Source: Synanceia verrucosa (lineage: Eukaryota; Chordata; Actinopteri; Perciformes; Synanceiidae). Taken from it: a stretch of DNA of 64,000 bases. The notes under the pieces were generated by a model that saw nothing but the letters and a program-made list of their open reading frames with translations, was not told the origin of the DNA and searched no databases. Each line of letters opens with the position of its first letter. Position 1 is the stretch's first letter. Below, piece by piece: positions 10,801-24,500 of this stretch. The position numbers were made by a program, and so were the translations under genes. The stretch covers positions 23,522,954 through 23,586,953 of the forward strand of contig CM056563.1 in assembly GCA_029721515.1 (NCBI GenBank), given 5' to 3'.

Positions 10801-12889
10801 TTGCATTTAAGGGAAATTTTTTAAATCAAACACTCTCTTGTGTGTGATGTCGCTCTGAGATCAGATTTCACTTCTTTTGTCTCCTCCTGTGTTGCCGTGG
10901 ACAACTCAGACATCCCATCGAGGGCGCTCTCTGCAGTAAAGCATCACTTGTTAGCACCATGGCAGAGGCTTCACGCTCATGCTGTGGTTGAGAAGTGTGT
11001 CCTCAGCACCTGGACAGCAGACACCTCTGTCATCACCAGTGTGTCGGCGCCCTCTAAAGGCCGCTCAAAGGAAAAACCACCCTGTGATTTGATTCAGCCT
11101 CCAAAGCTTCAGCCCTTTGGCCTTGAGACAGAGGAAGAAAAAAAAAAAAGCATGCACCTGTGAGGTATCCACAATTTTCCATGCTCTCCATGCAGGGCTC
11201 CCACCTGCTTGGCTTTATTTTGGCTTTGGCACGACTTGAACAGCTTTGCCAACCAGTCCTATAATCCACAGGGTGAATAAAAATGGATTTGGCTGGAACA
11301 GACGTCCAGTAAGCCGCCTTAAACCAACACGCAACAGATTCTGTCATGTACATGCTCATTTTTCACAAGTCAGCCACACCAACCTGCTGTTTTTATTCGA
11401 AAAGTCCTCACCTGAGAATCATCATTGTAGTCTATTGAAGACCAAAGGTGCAGAATGAATCCCTTTTTCATATCAGGAAGTGCCTCCTCATGACTTCCAT
11501 ATTTTTTTCATAACTGCACTTGATTGTGGAGGACGGAGGCTGTTTCCTGGCACGCTGTCCTTCTGTCTCCAGAGGCCTCGGACAACAGACGGGTCACAGT
11601 GAAGCTACGTTTTAAATCCGGTGTGCAGATGGACACCAGTAGTGGTTCTAAATCCTGAGTGCCTCGGCAGCAGAGAGCAGGCTGACCGACACATCTTCAT
11701 GTCCGTGGTATGATTTTAAATGAACCACATGTTGGCCGGTTCAAAAACAATTTTATCTGTGGTTAGAAAAAGAAAAAAGAAAGAACTTAAGGTTTTAACA
11801 TGCAGAAATAGGTATTTAGTCAGTGAATACATGCTGAAATAACATCAAAAGTAAAAATCATGCTCCTTACGGTGGGGTATAACTGTGCTAATTACAGTAT
11901 ATTATTGGCTAAAAGTAGCTTCAGTTTATAAAATCTGTCTTATCATAAATTCAGCCTTTCAGGATCAGTGTGCATTTATTTTCCTGCTGTAGTATTTATT
12001 TAGATAATAAGTATAATTTGTCCTCATTATTCACCCAAATTCCAGATTTTCCATCTATTTTTTCTGTTAGTGGTTTGGGTGAATCTGCCCTTTAATGCAG
12101 CCTGCAGCTGTGTTTGATCCTGCACCGCTAGCAGCATTTGAAGGAAGAAATTTGGTGTCAGAAAGATTTTAGATACAGCTGCAAACTGTCAGCTTAAAGA
12201 CATATTGGTCATATTTCAGATGGTTCTAACTGTGGAGGGTCAGGTACACTGATAGATAAGATAGCACAGTCTTTTCTGTTTTCATGTCAGTTTTCTTCTT
12301 GTCAGATCGGAATCTTAGGTCGCTTTCAAACTGTCCTCTCCACCACCTTAACCTGCTTTATTCTGCTTTATTCTTTTTTGTGTTTCAGTTCTGAACTCAT
12401 CGCTCCACTCTCCTTTGGTCGTAACAGATCAAGTTCATTTTGAGAACGGGTAAAAACAAGATGAATCCCTGCAGGAGGCAAATGTAAGGAATATAAAGAT
12501 AAGGAAATTCATTTCTGGTTTTAGCTTTTTAATGGAGAGTAGACTTCACCTTCACCATCTAGATGCTGTTTTTTCTCTGACTTTTTCTTTGATTAGTCTT
12601 TCTGAAAAGAGACGGTACTTATTCATATCATAAGATTATTACTTTTTTTAATCAAAATAACTAACCCAGATTGTCCAGTGTTTGTGGAGATGTCTGCTGG
12701 CACTTTCTAGTTTGTACATTTTTATTTTTATTTGTTCATAACTTGCAGTTCCTCAATAGTATCCCATGTACAGTAGTTTTTGTATTATTATTCATTTATT
12801 GTCTACATTTTTGGACTGTTGGTTGGACACAAACTATTTTAACATCTTTTTGCAACTTGAAGGCCTTTTTCCTTTTAGATTATACAGAC
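10801..12889. other. Non-coding, no supported gene
   Basis: ORFs at 10840-11163 (plus) and 11054-11359 (minus) overlap on opposite strands and show no family features. Confidence 0.45.
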
Positions 12890-12945
12890 TCTATACAATG
12901 AACAGATTAATGCATTTATAGTTTGATCATTTGTGCAGCCCTAGT
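12890..12945 (+). mobile_element. Right-end fragment of the ATTAATC-type repeat
   Basis: CAGATTAATGCATTTATAG followed by TTGTGCAGCCCTAGT resembles the 3' terminus (TGCAGCCCTA) of the family seen at 2877 and 10588. Confidence 0.4.
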
Positions 12946-14800
12946 CTTAAACAAACTGTCATGTTAGTCCTTCCTCTCTTCTCTCTTCATTTCCTCTTTC
13001 CATTCGTGCCAACAAAGGTAGTTTTCTAATGTCCTATTTCCCACCTGACCTTGCATTACCCACATGGCTGCGGGTCGCTGCCGCACTCACCTACTTCCAC
13101 AGATTGTGGCCAGAGCTCCTGTTCTGTCGAGCCAAGCACTTTTGTTTCCATTTATAGCGCAGCGCTTTTCAGGATTCTTATCATTATTTTCCCTAATAGG
13201 CTGAAGGAGGGAAGGTGAGTTTCAGCCCGGCTGGATTCCTCATGACAGCTCCTCCACACTGTTGTAATGGGTATTAAACCACAATCACATTAAGCCGTCC
13301 AGAGTGGAGCGAGAGTCACACAGGCCAGTATTTCTTCTTGCCTTTGTGTTTGGTGTGGGAGCACCCTGCTGACGAGGCTGAACAACTTATTTGAAGGTAG
13401 TTTTGCAGCACGGCAGGGTGAGGAAAACCTTCTGCAGGATGTTTGGTCGCATCATTTGTGTGCATAGAGACATTCATCTGGCATGTTTTATATAGTACAA
13501 CGCTAGTGATCAACTCTGAGGAACTTTTGTTTTTTTTACTCTCAGCTTTTTTTCACCACATCGTAAGCAGCTGCCTGCTGATGGGTAATTCATTACAAGC
13601 TCATGCTGTTCAGCCAAACTTCGTTCAAACCCACAAAACTTAACTTTGAACTCCTGTGGAGGCTGACTTATACAGAACTGTGTATAAAGTTGTGAACTTT
13701 GCACCTTGAGTGTGTATGTCACCTGGCTTCAGACAGTGTGAGGTAGCCTATATAAAGCTTTTCTTATGGGAAGCAGAAGAGGTTAATGTAGTTTTATGAG
13801 GTGTTATCTACAGTCTGCATGACCCCAGTTTGTACAATCAGGAATAAAATCTCTATTTTCACTGCTGTGCTTAAATATAGCGTGCTCTTAAAGGAATAGT
13901 GTGCAGAAAATAAGACTTGTGCTGTGTCTTTTACCTAAGAATGAGCTGTTTGTAGAGAGACTGTTTTAAACTGCTGCAAGTAAATATAAAGAAAAGTACA
14001 TTTAACACATTTTACTTTTATAAAGTTTTTTGTCTAGTTGTTAAAGTGCACTGAGTGTGGAAATAAAGTATTTCCTGTACTTGAGGCAGGTTTTGTCAGG
14101 GAGTCTGGTATCATTGTGATATTCAGTTTATCTGACATTTGCAGGCGTCTGTCTCCCTCTTCTGGATCTGTCGTGTAATTACAGCTTGGTCACTAAGAGT
14201 TGGATGTTGTCATTGTTGCCACAATAAGTAATGAGCCCTTAACACGAGGCTTTGAGCAGAGTATCCCATCATTCATCATCCATGCTGAATGACTGATGCT
14301 GCAGAGGGAGCTTGTAATACACAGCTTTTGCCTTTTCTACTCCTCATTGTACCCGCTTTTTCTTAAATTGACAAATACTGTAAGTAGCTCCTGATGTTCT
14401 GTTTAAAAGCCACTCAGCACTTGTTGTGAGCCCAAAGTAAAACTTCTCAGAGCGATGTAAATGAAGCCCGCTGCAGATGGCTCTTAGCTGGGCCGGGCGC
14501 TGCAGCGTTAGCAGCAGATGGTGGAGTGCTGAGCTGATGGATGCTCTGTCTAAAGCTCCAGACAAGAAACCTGCTGCTGCAGCTCCCAAACATCCACAAA
14601 CATCCAGGCTGCACAACACAACACACAGAGGAGGGTTAAAGCTCTGCAGCACGAGAGAATGTGATGTAGATCATGCAGCTGATATATGCTGCATTAACTC
14701 ATTTATTAAAAAAGTAAACAGTTATAGTTTGTGATAAGATGAGTAATCAGGGTTTCTGCTGTTCATTTTAAGACCTTTTTCGTGCCACATTGTTGTTTTT

Positions 14801-14823
14801 GTTGTTGTTGTTGTTGTTGTTGT
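14801..14823. repeat. (GTT)n microsatellite
   Basis: Seven to eight GTT units. Read on the minus strand as CAA/CAG-like Gln codons, which explains the ORF at 14763-14951. Confidence 0.9.
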
Positions 14824-16340
14824 CTGCCACAGAAGATCATTGAATCATGTTTTGATGTGGCAAAAGTTTTAGGCCGGATACCGTTCCTCACACACATGTT
14901 GTGGTGGTGGCAGGAAACCAGAGTACCTGCAGGGTTTTTTCTGCCACACAATTCTGTTTAACATAATTACAGTATATTCAAATAGATGCATACATTAACC
15001 AATTAAAAAGTATTTATTCACTTAAGCTACAGTGAAAGGAATACCTTCACAGACTGAAACCAAGAATAAACATCCTCTGCTGTCACAGCAATCCCACTTT
15101 TAGTTCATACAACATTATTATATGAAAATAGAGAAAAAAATTAGACTTATTATGGAGTTTTTTTAAATTGGGTTCAATATTTTTGATGTCTAATTGTTGT
15201 TGGATAGTTAAATGATAGTTTTATTCTATTTTTGTTATTTTATTTTATTGTGAGCAAAATATATGGGATGACAGTACTCCTTTAGCATTGCTAAAATTAG
15301 ATATTATATTATTCTTATTAGCAGGTGTGCCTTTGATGTTTTCACATGACTTTTGGAAACACATTAATCTGTGTCCACAGTTTTGTGATGTTTTCTTTTT
15401 AATTTATGAGGTAAATGTCTTTACTTTTTTTTTTTTTTGGTTGCTTGTCAGTCCTGTCAAACATATCAGTTATTATGAGGAATTATGGAGCTTTTTTTTT
15501 TTTATAGAAAGGTATGTATTTATGCCCTACACAGTTGAAATAAAAGACTTTTACTTTGAAATATTTCTAAATGGATGCAGTAAAAATGCTTGATGCTGTA
15601 TGGAGTCAGAGATGTTTACAATTCAAATGTATTTAAGTCAAGATGCTTTTTTTTTTTAATAAAACAAAGCAATCAAAAAGTCAAAGAGTAAACACATTTT
15701 CCTGACGTGTTTGCGTCCACAAAAACAATGATAACTTGAAAAATGAACTGACCTCCAAATAAAGGAAAAACAGCAGTGAACAATATTTTTGGGATTGTTT
15801 TCAGAGTGATTAGATGAAAGATAGAAACACTGACAGACAGTCAATATCTGCTGTCCACAGCTGGAAATTACAGCGGCTGCTTGGTGTTGTACTTATTAAG
15901 ATTCTTGGTGTGGATGGCCTTTAGTGTCAGTCATTTATTAGACATGAAATTATACAGTGCTGCATTTAGGACTTGTGACCGAATGATCCAGTATTTCTAT
16001 TAATAATAATATAAAAATCTGCTGTGTTACAGGATGAGAGGTGACCAGACTGTGAGAGCCACTGGATGTGGAGGGAGCTGCACAACCAGAGGTGAAGTAT
16101 TCCTTTAGTCATAAATAGAGTAATCATAATTATCTCTAAATTGTGACATTTACTGCTGTTTGGCTGGATACTTTGACTGATGGGGGACTTTTCTATGAAT
16201 TGTTCTGCTGATAAAAATATTGTCTGATTGGAGGAGCTCTCCCAGGTGTGTCCATCCCAATTGTTGGCCGTTTCCAGGTGACGTCATCGAAATTATTCGC
16301 TCACATTTTCGCAACGGTGGTGGCGTTCCACACTTGTGTC

Positions 16341-16439
16341 CGTGGTTGCCCGTAGTAACGGTTGTCGTTGATCATAGATGCAGGTGACTGTGTTTGTTTA
16401 AAATTAATTGAACAGCTGCCGTCGCTACGAGCAACCACG
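16341..16439. repeat. Imperfect inverted repeat
   Basis: CGTGGTTGCCCGTAGTAACG (16341-16360) pairs 17/20 with the reverse complement of 16420-16439. The 59-base interval contains TTTAAAATTAATT. It may be a small MITE or a regulatory dyad. Confidence 0.6.
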
Positions 16440-17879
16440 ACACACACATGAGAGTCACCAATTAACAAATAATTTCTTAGTTTGCAATAATTCAATAGAA
16501 TAAAGATAAAATGGATACATATACATACAAGATACATTTAAATTAGAAATTAAAAATAAATGAAAATGATAAAATAATGTTAATAAAAAGGAGCGACTAA
16601 TTTATGCATAGTAGATACAACCAAAATATATCCAGATTCACATACTCTGACAGCTATATGCAAACAATATACAAACACACCGGGACTGCTGAGATGAATT
16701 ATTGTCATATAAATACTTGAATAAACTCTGGCGCAAACTGTGTTATCAGCTGGTTCGGATTCATTTGGCTCATGAATCATCTTTGTTAATTTTATTTGCG
16801 ACCGAAATTACATGAGGGAATTCTGTACCTAGAAAATTGATAGCACCTAGGAATATTTGAATTATGTTTTTCTTTGACACCAACAGACTTGCCGCTTGGC
16901 GCTGCGCTCTGCTAGATGTGCCGTGACTTGATATATCGGCTCTTTTAGCCCCTGCTTTGGCTCAAATCCAAGGCCCATTTGTACAGATGGGGTTTTACGT
17001 GGGCCATTTTAGCAAAGCACCCTCCCCATAAAGCCAAAGTGTCTCATCGCTTCATAATTGTGTGATTATGGTCAATTGCTGTGGTTGGGATGACAGATTC
17101 TATTCGAGTCCAACAGATGCTTTTATCATATTTTAGATCCCCATTTGACCTTAATCAACCGTTACATGTATGAATAAAATGACTAGATTATATTTCACTC
17201 CAGAGGTGGATCAGGTGTCTGTGAGGGAAGATGGTCAAAGCTGAAAACCTGAATGAATTATACGATGACTGAGGCCTTCAGTGGAAACCTAAGGGACAGA
17301 TAGATGATGCCACCAAGTGGGAATGACATTACATTACACTTACTGAATGGAAACAGGTGTAAAATAGGTGCAGTATAGCAAGTGAATGTCAGATACAGAG
17401 CTTAACAAATGTATTATTCCACCACTTAGTGTCAGGTGTTTACCACAGCAGGTCTACATGAAGAGAACGACTGATTACCAGAATATTGTTAATGTTTCTG
17501 TAATGGTTAATCCACTCTTTAATCAAAATTATAACTTTAAAGGCTAAAATCTAACTATTTTAATATATTATTATACATAATGTAATGACTGTTTTGCAAA
17601 TTAGCAGGAATAAAATATCAAAGCACATTTTTATTATTTTTTGATTGAGATGTTAAATTGAAATGAAATGATACTGCGGGATCGTTGAGACAAACAGGAC
17701 AGATGGTGTAATATATCTGTGAAGCTCTATATCCACATAAGGATGTATGACTATATCATCATTGTATGAGCCTTACCTTTGACAGAACTGCAGTATTCAG
17801 TCACACAGTCGGCCATTAATTCGTGTTTTTGCTCCAAATAAAGCTATATTTAGTGTTAGTTTGGTTGTGTTTTTTTTTT

Positions 17880-18590
17880 TTTTACATAATGTCCGACTGT
17901 TGTAGGACTATGTTATGTCTTGTTTCAAACTACAAAACAATTTGTTGACTTGTTTTCTGAAAATTTTCAACATAATCTACTATGCCATTTTTACAAAATT
18001 TTTGACATGCCAAAGCTTTTTTGACAAGATATATTTTTTTTCTTATACTGTTCAATGACTGGGCGGCACGGTGGTGTAGTGGTTAGCACTGTCACAGCTT
18101 CACAGCAAGAAGGTACCGGGTTCAAATCCCGGGCCCGGGGCCTTTCTGTGTGGAGTTTGCATGTTCTCCCCGTGTCTGCGTGGGTTCTCTCTGGTACTCC
18201 GGCTTCCTCCCACCATCCAAAAACATGCATGGGGATTAGGTTAATTGGCTAATTTAAATTGACCGTAGGTGTGAATGTGAGTGTGAGTGGTTGTCTGTCT
18301 CTATGCCCTGCGATGAGGTGGAGACTTGTCCAGGGTGTACCCTGCCTTCCGCCCTAAGACAGCTGGGATAGGCTCCAGCCCCCCCGCGACCCCATGAGAG
18401 GATAAGCAGTAGATAATGGATGGATGGATGGATGTTCAATGACTGTTTTTACGTTTTTTTTTCAACGTACGAAACTATTACCTTTTTTTCCACAAAATTT
18501 TCGACAGACTATACTGTAGTGTTTTACGAAATTTCCAACATACCAACATATGACCATTTTTGTTCATGACATATTATTGTACAGGAAATG
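17880..18590 (-). repeat. Degenerate older satellite relatives, left flank
   Basis: Minus-sense versions of the satellite words occur here (TTTTTGACATGCC, TTTTCGACAGACTATACTGT, CAACATACC) but with weak periodicity. Parts match the right flank at 43510-43800 in the same orientation (GACTGTTTTT, then TACGAAAC or TATGAAAC, then AATTTTCGACA). A SINE interrupts it at 18061. Confidence 0.55.
18061..18432 (+). mobile_element. tRNA-derived SINE (V-SINE/DANA-like)
   Basis: The 5' GGGCGGCACGGTGGTGTAGT head holds an A-box-like TGTAGTGGTTAGC and a B box GGTTCAAATCC (18119-18129), the internal RNA polymerase III promoter. The body includes GAGTTTGCATGTTCTCCCCG and CCGTAGGTGTGAATGTGAGT, hallmark words of the DANA/V-SINE group in fish. 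The 3' part has GATAGGCTCCAGCCCCCC and a (TGGA)n tail. The 13-bp direct repeat TGTTCAATGACTG flanks it exactly (18049-18061 and 18433-18445), a perfect target-site duplication, so the insertion is complete and relatively recent. The ORFs on it are not genes. Confidence 0.92.
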
Positions 18591-21509
18591 TTGTAAAAAA
18601 AAAAAAACAAAACATTATTGTACGTCAAGAAAAGGCATACGAAAGTCATACTATAGTATCTCGAAAAAGTCAAAAAATGTCAAAAAATTAAACTGTCAAA
18701 TAGTGATTTAAATGCCTTATTATGGTATGTTGACTGTATTTATAGCATTATTTGTTGTCAAATGATATAAAGAAAAAAAAAAGCCATATCATCGTATGTC
18801 AAGAAAAAGCCATGTAAAAGTCATACTATAGTATGTCGAGAAAGTCCAAAATTGTCAAAAAATTAAAATGTCTAAAAAGTGATTTAAATGCCTTATTATG
18901 GTATGTTGAATGGATTTATAGCATAATTTGTTGTTAAATGTTGTAAAAAAGCCATGTTATAGTATGTCTGGAATTATGTGGTTAGATAAAAAAGTCATAC
19001 TATAATATGTCTAAAAAGTCAAAAAATGTCAAAAAATTAAAATGTCTAAAAAGTGATTTAAATGCCTTATTATGGTATGTTGAATGGATTTATAGCATAA
19101 TTTGTTGTTAAATGTTGTAAAAAAGCCATGTCATAGTATGTCAAGAAATATGTGGTTAGATAAAAAAGTCATACTATAGTATGTCGAAAAAGTCAAAAAA
19201 TGTCAAAAAATTAAAATGTCTAAAAAGTAATAAATATGCCTTTTTATGGCATGTTGAACGGATTTGTAGCATAATTTTTTTTTTTAAAAGTTACAAAAAA
19301 GCCATATGATAGAATGTCAAGAAATATCTGGTTAAATAATTAAAGTCATATTAAATTAAAAAAAATTAAACTGTCTAAAAAGTGATAAATATACCTTATT
19401 ATGGTATGTTGAATGTATTTGTAGCATTATTTGTTGTCAAATGATGTTAAAAAAAAAAGTCATAACATGATATGTCAAGAATTATGTGGTTAGATAAAAA
19501 GTCATAATATAATATGTCGAAAAAGTCAAAAATGTCAAAAATTAAACTGTCAAAAAGTGATTTAAATGCCTTATTATGGTATGTTGACTGTATTTATAGC
19601 ATTATTTGTTGTCAAATGATGTTAAAAAAAAAAAAAGAAAAGCTATAAAAAGTCATAATATAGTATGTCGAAAAAGTCCAAAAAGGTCAAAAAATTAAAA
19701 TGTCTAAAGAGTGATTTAAATGCCTTTTTATGGTATGTTGAATGGATTTATAGCATAATTTGTTGTTAAATGTTGTAAAAAAGCCATGTTATAGTATGTC
19801 TAGAAATATATGGTTAGATAAAAAAGTTATACTATAGTATGTTGAAAAAGTCCAAAAATGTCAAAAAATTAAAATGTCTAAAAAGTGATAAATATGCCTT
19901 TTTATGGCATGTTGAATGGATTTGTAGCATACTTTTTTTTAAAAGTTACAAAAAAACATATGATAGAATGTCAAGAAATATCTGGTTAAATAATTAAAGT
20001 CATATTATAGTATGTCGAAAACGTAAAAAAAAGTCAAAAAATTAAAATGTCTAAAAAGTGATACATATACCTTATTATGGTATGTTGAATGTATTTATAG
20101 CATTATTTGTTGTCAAATGATGTTAAAAAAAAAAGTCATAACATGATATGTCAAGAAAACGCTATAAAAAAGTCATACTATAGTATGTCGAAAAAGTCCA
20201 AAAATGTCAAAAAAATTAAAATGTCTAAAAAGTGATTTAAATGCCCTATTATGGTATGTTGACTGTATTTATAGCATTATTTGTTGTCAAATGATGTTAA
20301 AAAAAAAAAAAAAAGTCATAACATAATATGTCAAGAAAACACTGAAAAAAGTCATACTATAGTATGTCGAAAAAGTCAAAAAATGTCAAAAAATTAAACT
20401 GTCAAAAAAGTGATTTAAATGCCTTATTATGGTATGTTGACTGTATTTATAGCATTATTTATTGTCAAATGATGTTAAAAAAAGTCATAACATGATATGT
20501 CAAGAAAACACTGAAAAAAGTCATACTATAGTATGTCGAAAAAGTCAAAAAATGTCAAAAAATTAAACTGTCAAAAAAGTGATTTAAATGCCTTATTATG
20601 GTGTGTTGACTGTATTTATAGCATTATTTGTTGTCAAATGATGTAAAAAAAAAAAAAAAAAAAAAAAAAGCCATATAATCGTATGTCAAGAAAAAGCCAT
20701 GTAAAAGTCATACTATAGTATGTCAAAAAAAGTCAAAAAATTAAACTGTCAAAAAAGTGATTTAAATGCCTTATTATGGTATGTTGACTGTATTTATAGC
20801 ATTATTTGTTGTCAAATGATGTTTAAAAAAAAAGTCATAACATGATATGTCAAGAAAACGCTGTAAAAAAGTCATACTATAATATGTCGAAAAAGTCAAA
20901 AAATGTCAAAAAATGAAATTGTCAAAAAAGTGATTTAAATGCCTTATTATGGTATGTTGACTGTATTTATGGCATTATTTGTTGTCAAATGATGTAAAAA
21001 AAAAAAAAAAAAAAAGCCATGTCATCGTATGTCAAGAAAAAGCCATGTAAAACTCATACTATAGTATGTCGAAAAAGGTCAAAAAATTAAAATGTCTAAA
21101 AAATGATTTAAAGGCCTTATTATGGTATGTTGAATGGATTTATAGCATTATTTGTTGTCAAATGATGTTAAAAAAAAAAAAGCCATGTCATCATATGTCA
21201 AGAAAAAGCCATGTAAAAGTCATACTATAGTATGTCGAAAAAGTCCAAAAATGTCAAAAAATTAAAATGTCTAAAAAGTGATTTAAATGCCTTATTATGG
21301 TATGTTGACTGTATTTATAGCATTATTTGTTGTCAAATGATGTTAAAAAAAAAAGGCATAACATAATATGTCAAGAAAACACTGAAAAAAGTCATACTAT
21401 AGTATGTTGAAAAAGTCAATAAATGTCAGAAAATTAAACTGTCTAAAAAGTGATAAATATACCTTATTATGGTATGTTGAATGTATTTATAGCATTATTT
21501 GTTGTCAAA

Positions 21510-21543
<34 letters not shown>

Positions 21544-24500
21544 CATGTCATCGTATGTCAAGAAAAAGCCATGTAAAAGTAGTATGTCGAAAAAGTCCAA
21601 AAATGTCAAAAAAATTAAAATATCTAAAAAGTGATAAATATGCCTTTTTATGGCATGTTGAATGGATTTGTAGCATAATTTTTTTTTTTTTTAAAAGTTA
21701 CAAAAAAGCCATATGATAGAATGTCAAGAAATATCTGGTTAAATAATTAAAGTCATATTATAGTATGTTGAAAAAGTCAAAAAATGTCAGAAAATTAAAC
21801 TGTCTAAAAAGTGATAAATATACCTTATTATGGTATGTTGAATGTATTTATAGCATTATTTGTTGTCAAATGTTGTAAAAAAAAAAAAAAAAAAAAAAGC
21901 CATGTCATCCTATGTCAAGAAAAAGCCATGTAAAAGTAGTATGTCGAAAAAGTCCAAAAATGTCAAAAAATTAAAATGTCTAAAAAGTGATTTAAATGCC
22001 TTATTATGGTATGTTGAATGGATTTATAACATAATTTGTTGTTAAATGTTGTAAAAAAGCCATGTTATAGTATGTCAAGAAATATGTGGTTAGATAAAAA
22101 AGTCATACTATAATATGTCTAAAAAGTAAAAAAATGTCAAAAAATTAAAATGTCTAAAAAGTGATTTAAATGCCTTATTATGGTATGTTGAATGTATTTA
22201 TAGCATAATTTGTTGTTAAATGTTGTAAAAAAGCCATGTTATAGTATGTCTAGAATTATGTGGTTAGCTAAAAAAGTCATACTATAGTATGTCGAAAAAG
22301 TCCAAAAATGTCAAAAAATTAAAATGTCTAAAAAGTGATAAATATGCCTTTTTATGGCATGTTGAATGGATTTGTAGCGTAATTTTTTTTTTTAAAGTTA
22401 CAAAAAAAACATATTATAGAATGTCAAGAAATATCTGGTTAAGTAATTAAAGTCATATTATAGTATGTCGAAAAAGTCAAAAAATGTAAAAAAATTAAAA
22501 TGTCTAAAATGTGATAAATATACCTTATTACGGTATGTTGAATGTATTTATAGCATTATTTGTTGTCAAATGATGTTAAAAAAAAAAAGTCATAACATGA
22601 TATGTCAAGAAAACGCTATAAAAAAGTCATAATATAATATGTCGAAAAAGTAAAAAAATGTCAAAAAATTAAATTGTCAAAAAAGTGATTTAAATGCCTT
22701 ATTATGGTATGTTGACTGTATTTATAGCATTATTTGTTGTCAAATGATGTTAAAAAAAAAGTCATAACATGATATGTCAAGAAAACACTGAAAAAAGTCA
22801 TACTATAATATGTCGAAAAAGTCAAAAAATGTCAAAAAATTAAACTGTCAAAAAAGTGATTTAAATGCCTTATTATGGTATGTTGACTGTATTTATAGCA
22901 TTATTTGTTGTCAAATGATGTAAAAAAAAAAAAAAAAAGCCATGTAAAAGTCATACTATAGTATGTCGAGAAAGTCCAAAATTGTCAAAAAATTAAAATG
23001 TCTAAAAAGTGATTTAAATGCCTTATTATAGTATGTTGAATGGATTTATAGCATAATTTGTTGTTGAATGTTGTAAAAAAGCCATGTCATAGTATGTCAA
23101 GAAATATGTGGTTAGATAAAAAAGTCATACTATAGTATGTCGAAAAAGTAAAAAAATGTCAAAAAATTAAAATGTCTAAAAAGTGATAAATATGCCTTTT
23201 TATGGCATGTTGAATTGATTTGTAGCATAATTTTTTTTTTTTTAAAAGTTACAAAAAAGCCATATGATAGAATGTCAAGAAATATCTGGTTAAATAATTA
23301 AAGTCATATTATAGTATGTTGAAAAAGTCAAAAAATGTCAGAAAATTAAAATGTCTAAAAAGTGATAAATATACCTTATTATGGTATGTTGAATGTATTT
23401 GTAGCATTATTTGTTGTCAAATGATGTTAAAAAAAAAAGTCATAACATGATATGTCAAGAAAACGCTATAAAAAAGTCATACTATAATATGTCGAAAAAG
23501 TCAAAAAATGTCAAAAAATTAAACTGTCAAAAAAGTGATTTAAATGCCTTATTATGGTATGTTGACTGTATTTATAGCATTATTTGTTGTCAAATGATGT
23601 TAAAAAAAAAAAAAAAAAAAGCCATGTCATCGTATGTCAAGAAAAAGCCATGTAAAACTCATACTATAGTATGTCGAAAAAGGTCAAAAAATTAAAATGT
23701 CTAAAAAATGATTTAAAGGCCTTATTATGGTATGTTGAATGGATTTATAGCATTATTTGTTGTCAAATGATGTTAAAAAAAAAAAAAAAAAGCCATGTCA
23801 TCGTATGTCAAGAAAAAGCCATGTAAAAGTCATACTATAGTATGTCGAAAAAGTCCAAAAATGTCAAAAAATTAAAATGTCTAAAAAGTGATTTAAATGC
23901 CTTATTATGGTATGTTGAATGGATTTATAGCATAATTTGTTGTTAAATTTTGTAAAAAAAAAAGCCATGTTATAGTATGTCAAGAAATATGTGGTTAGAT
24001 AAAAAAGTCATACTATAGTATGTCGAAAAAGTAAAAAAATGTCAAAAAATTAAAATGTCTAAAAAGTGATAAATATGCCTTTTTATGGCATGTTGAACGG
24101 ATTTGTAGCATAATTTTTTTTTTTTTAAAAGTTACAAAAAAGCCATATGATAGAATGTCAAGAAATATCTGGTTAAATAATTAAAGTCATATTATAGTAT
24201 GTTGAAAAAGTCAAAAAATGTCAGAAAATTAAAATGTCTAAAAAGTGATAAATATACCTTATTATGGTATGTTGAATGTATTTATAGCATTATTTGTTGT
24301 CAAATGATGTTAAAAAAAAAAGTCATAACATGATATGTCAAGAAAACGCCATAAAAAAGTCATACTATAATATGTCGAAAAAGTCAAAAAAGGTCAAAAA
24401 ATTAAAATGTCTAAAAAATGATTTAAAGGCCTTATTATGGTATGTTGAATGTATTTATAGCATTATTTGTTGTCAAATGATGTTAAAAAAAAAAAAAAAA

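Larger units (their letters stand above)
12946..17879. other. Non-coding, AT-rich, no supported gene
   Basis: About 4.9 kb. A (GTT)n run at 14801-14823 creates a false polyglutamine ORF on the minus strand. An imperfect inverted repeat lies at 16341-16439. No exon or RNA gene was recognised. Confidence 0.45.

Noticed and set aside
14763..14951. Minus-strand ORF with a polyglutamine run
   Set aside because: Created by a (GTT)n microsatellite; no domain or splice context.
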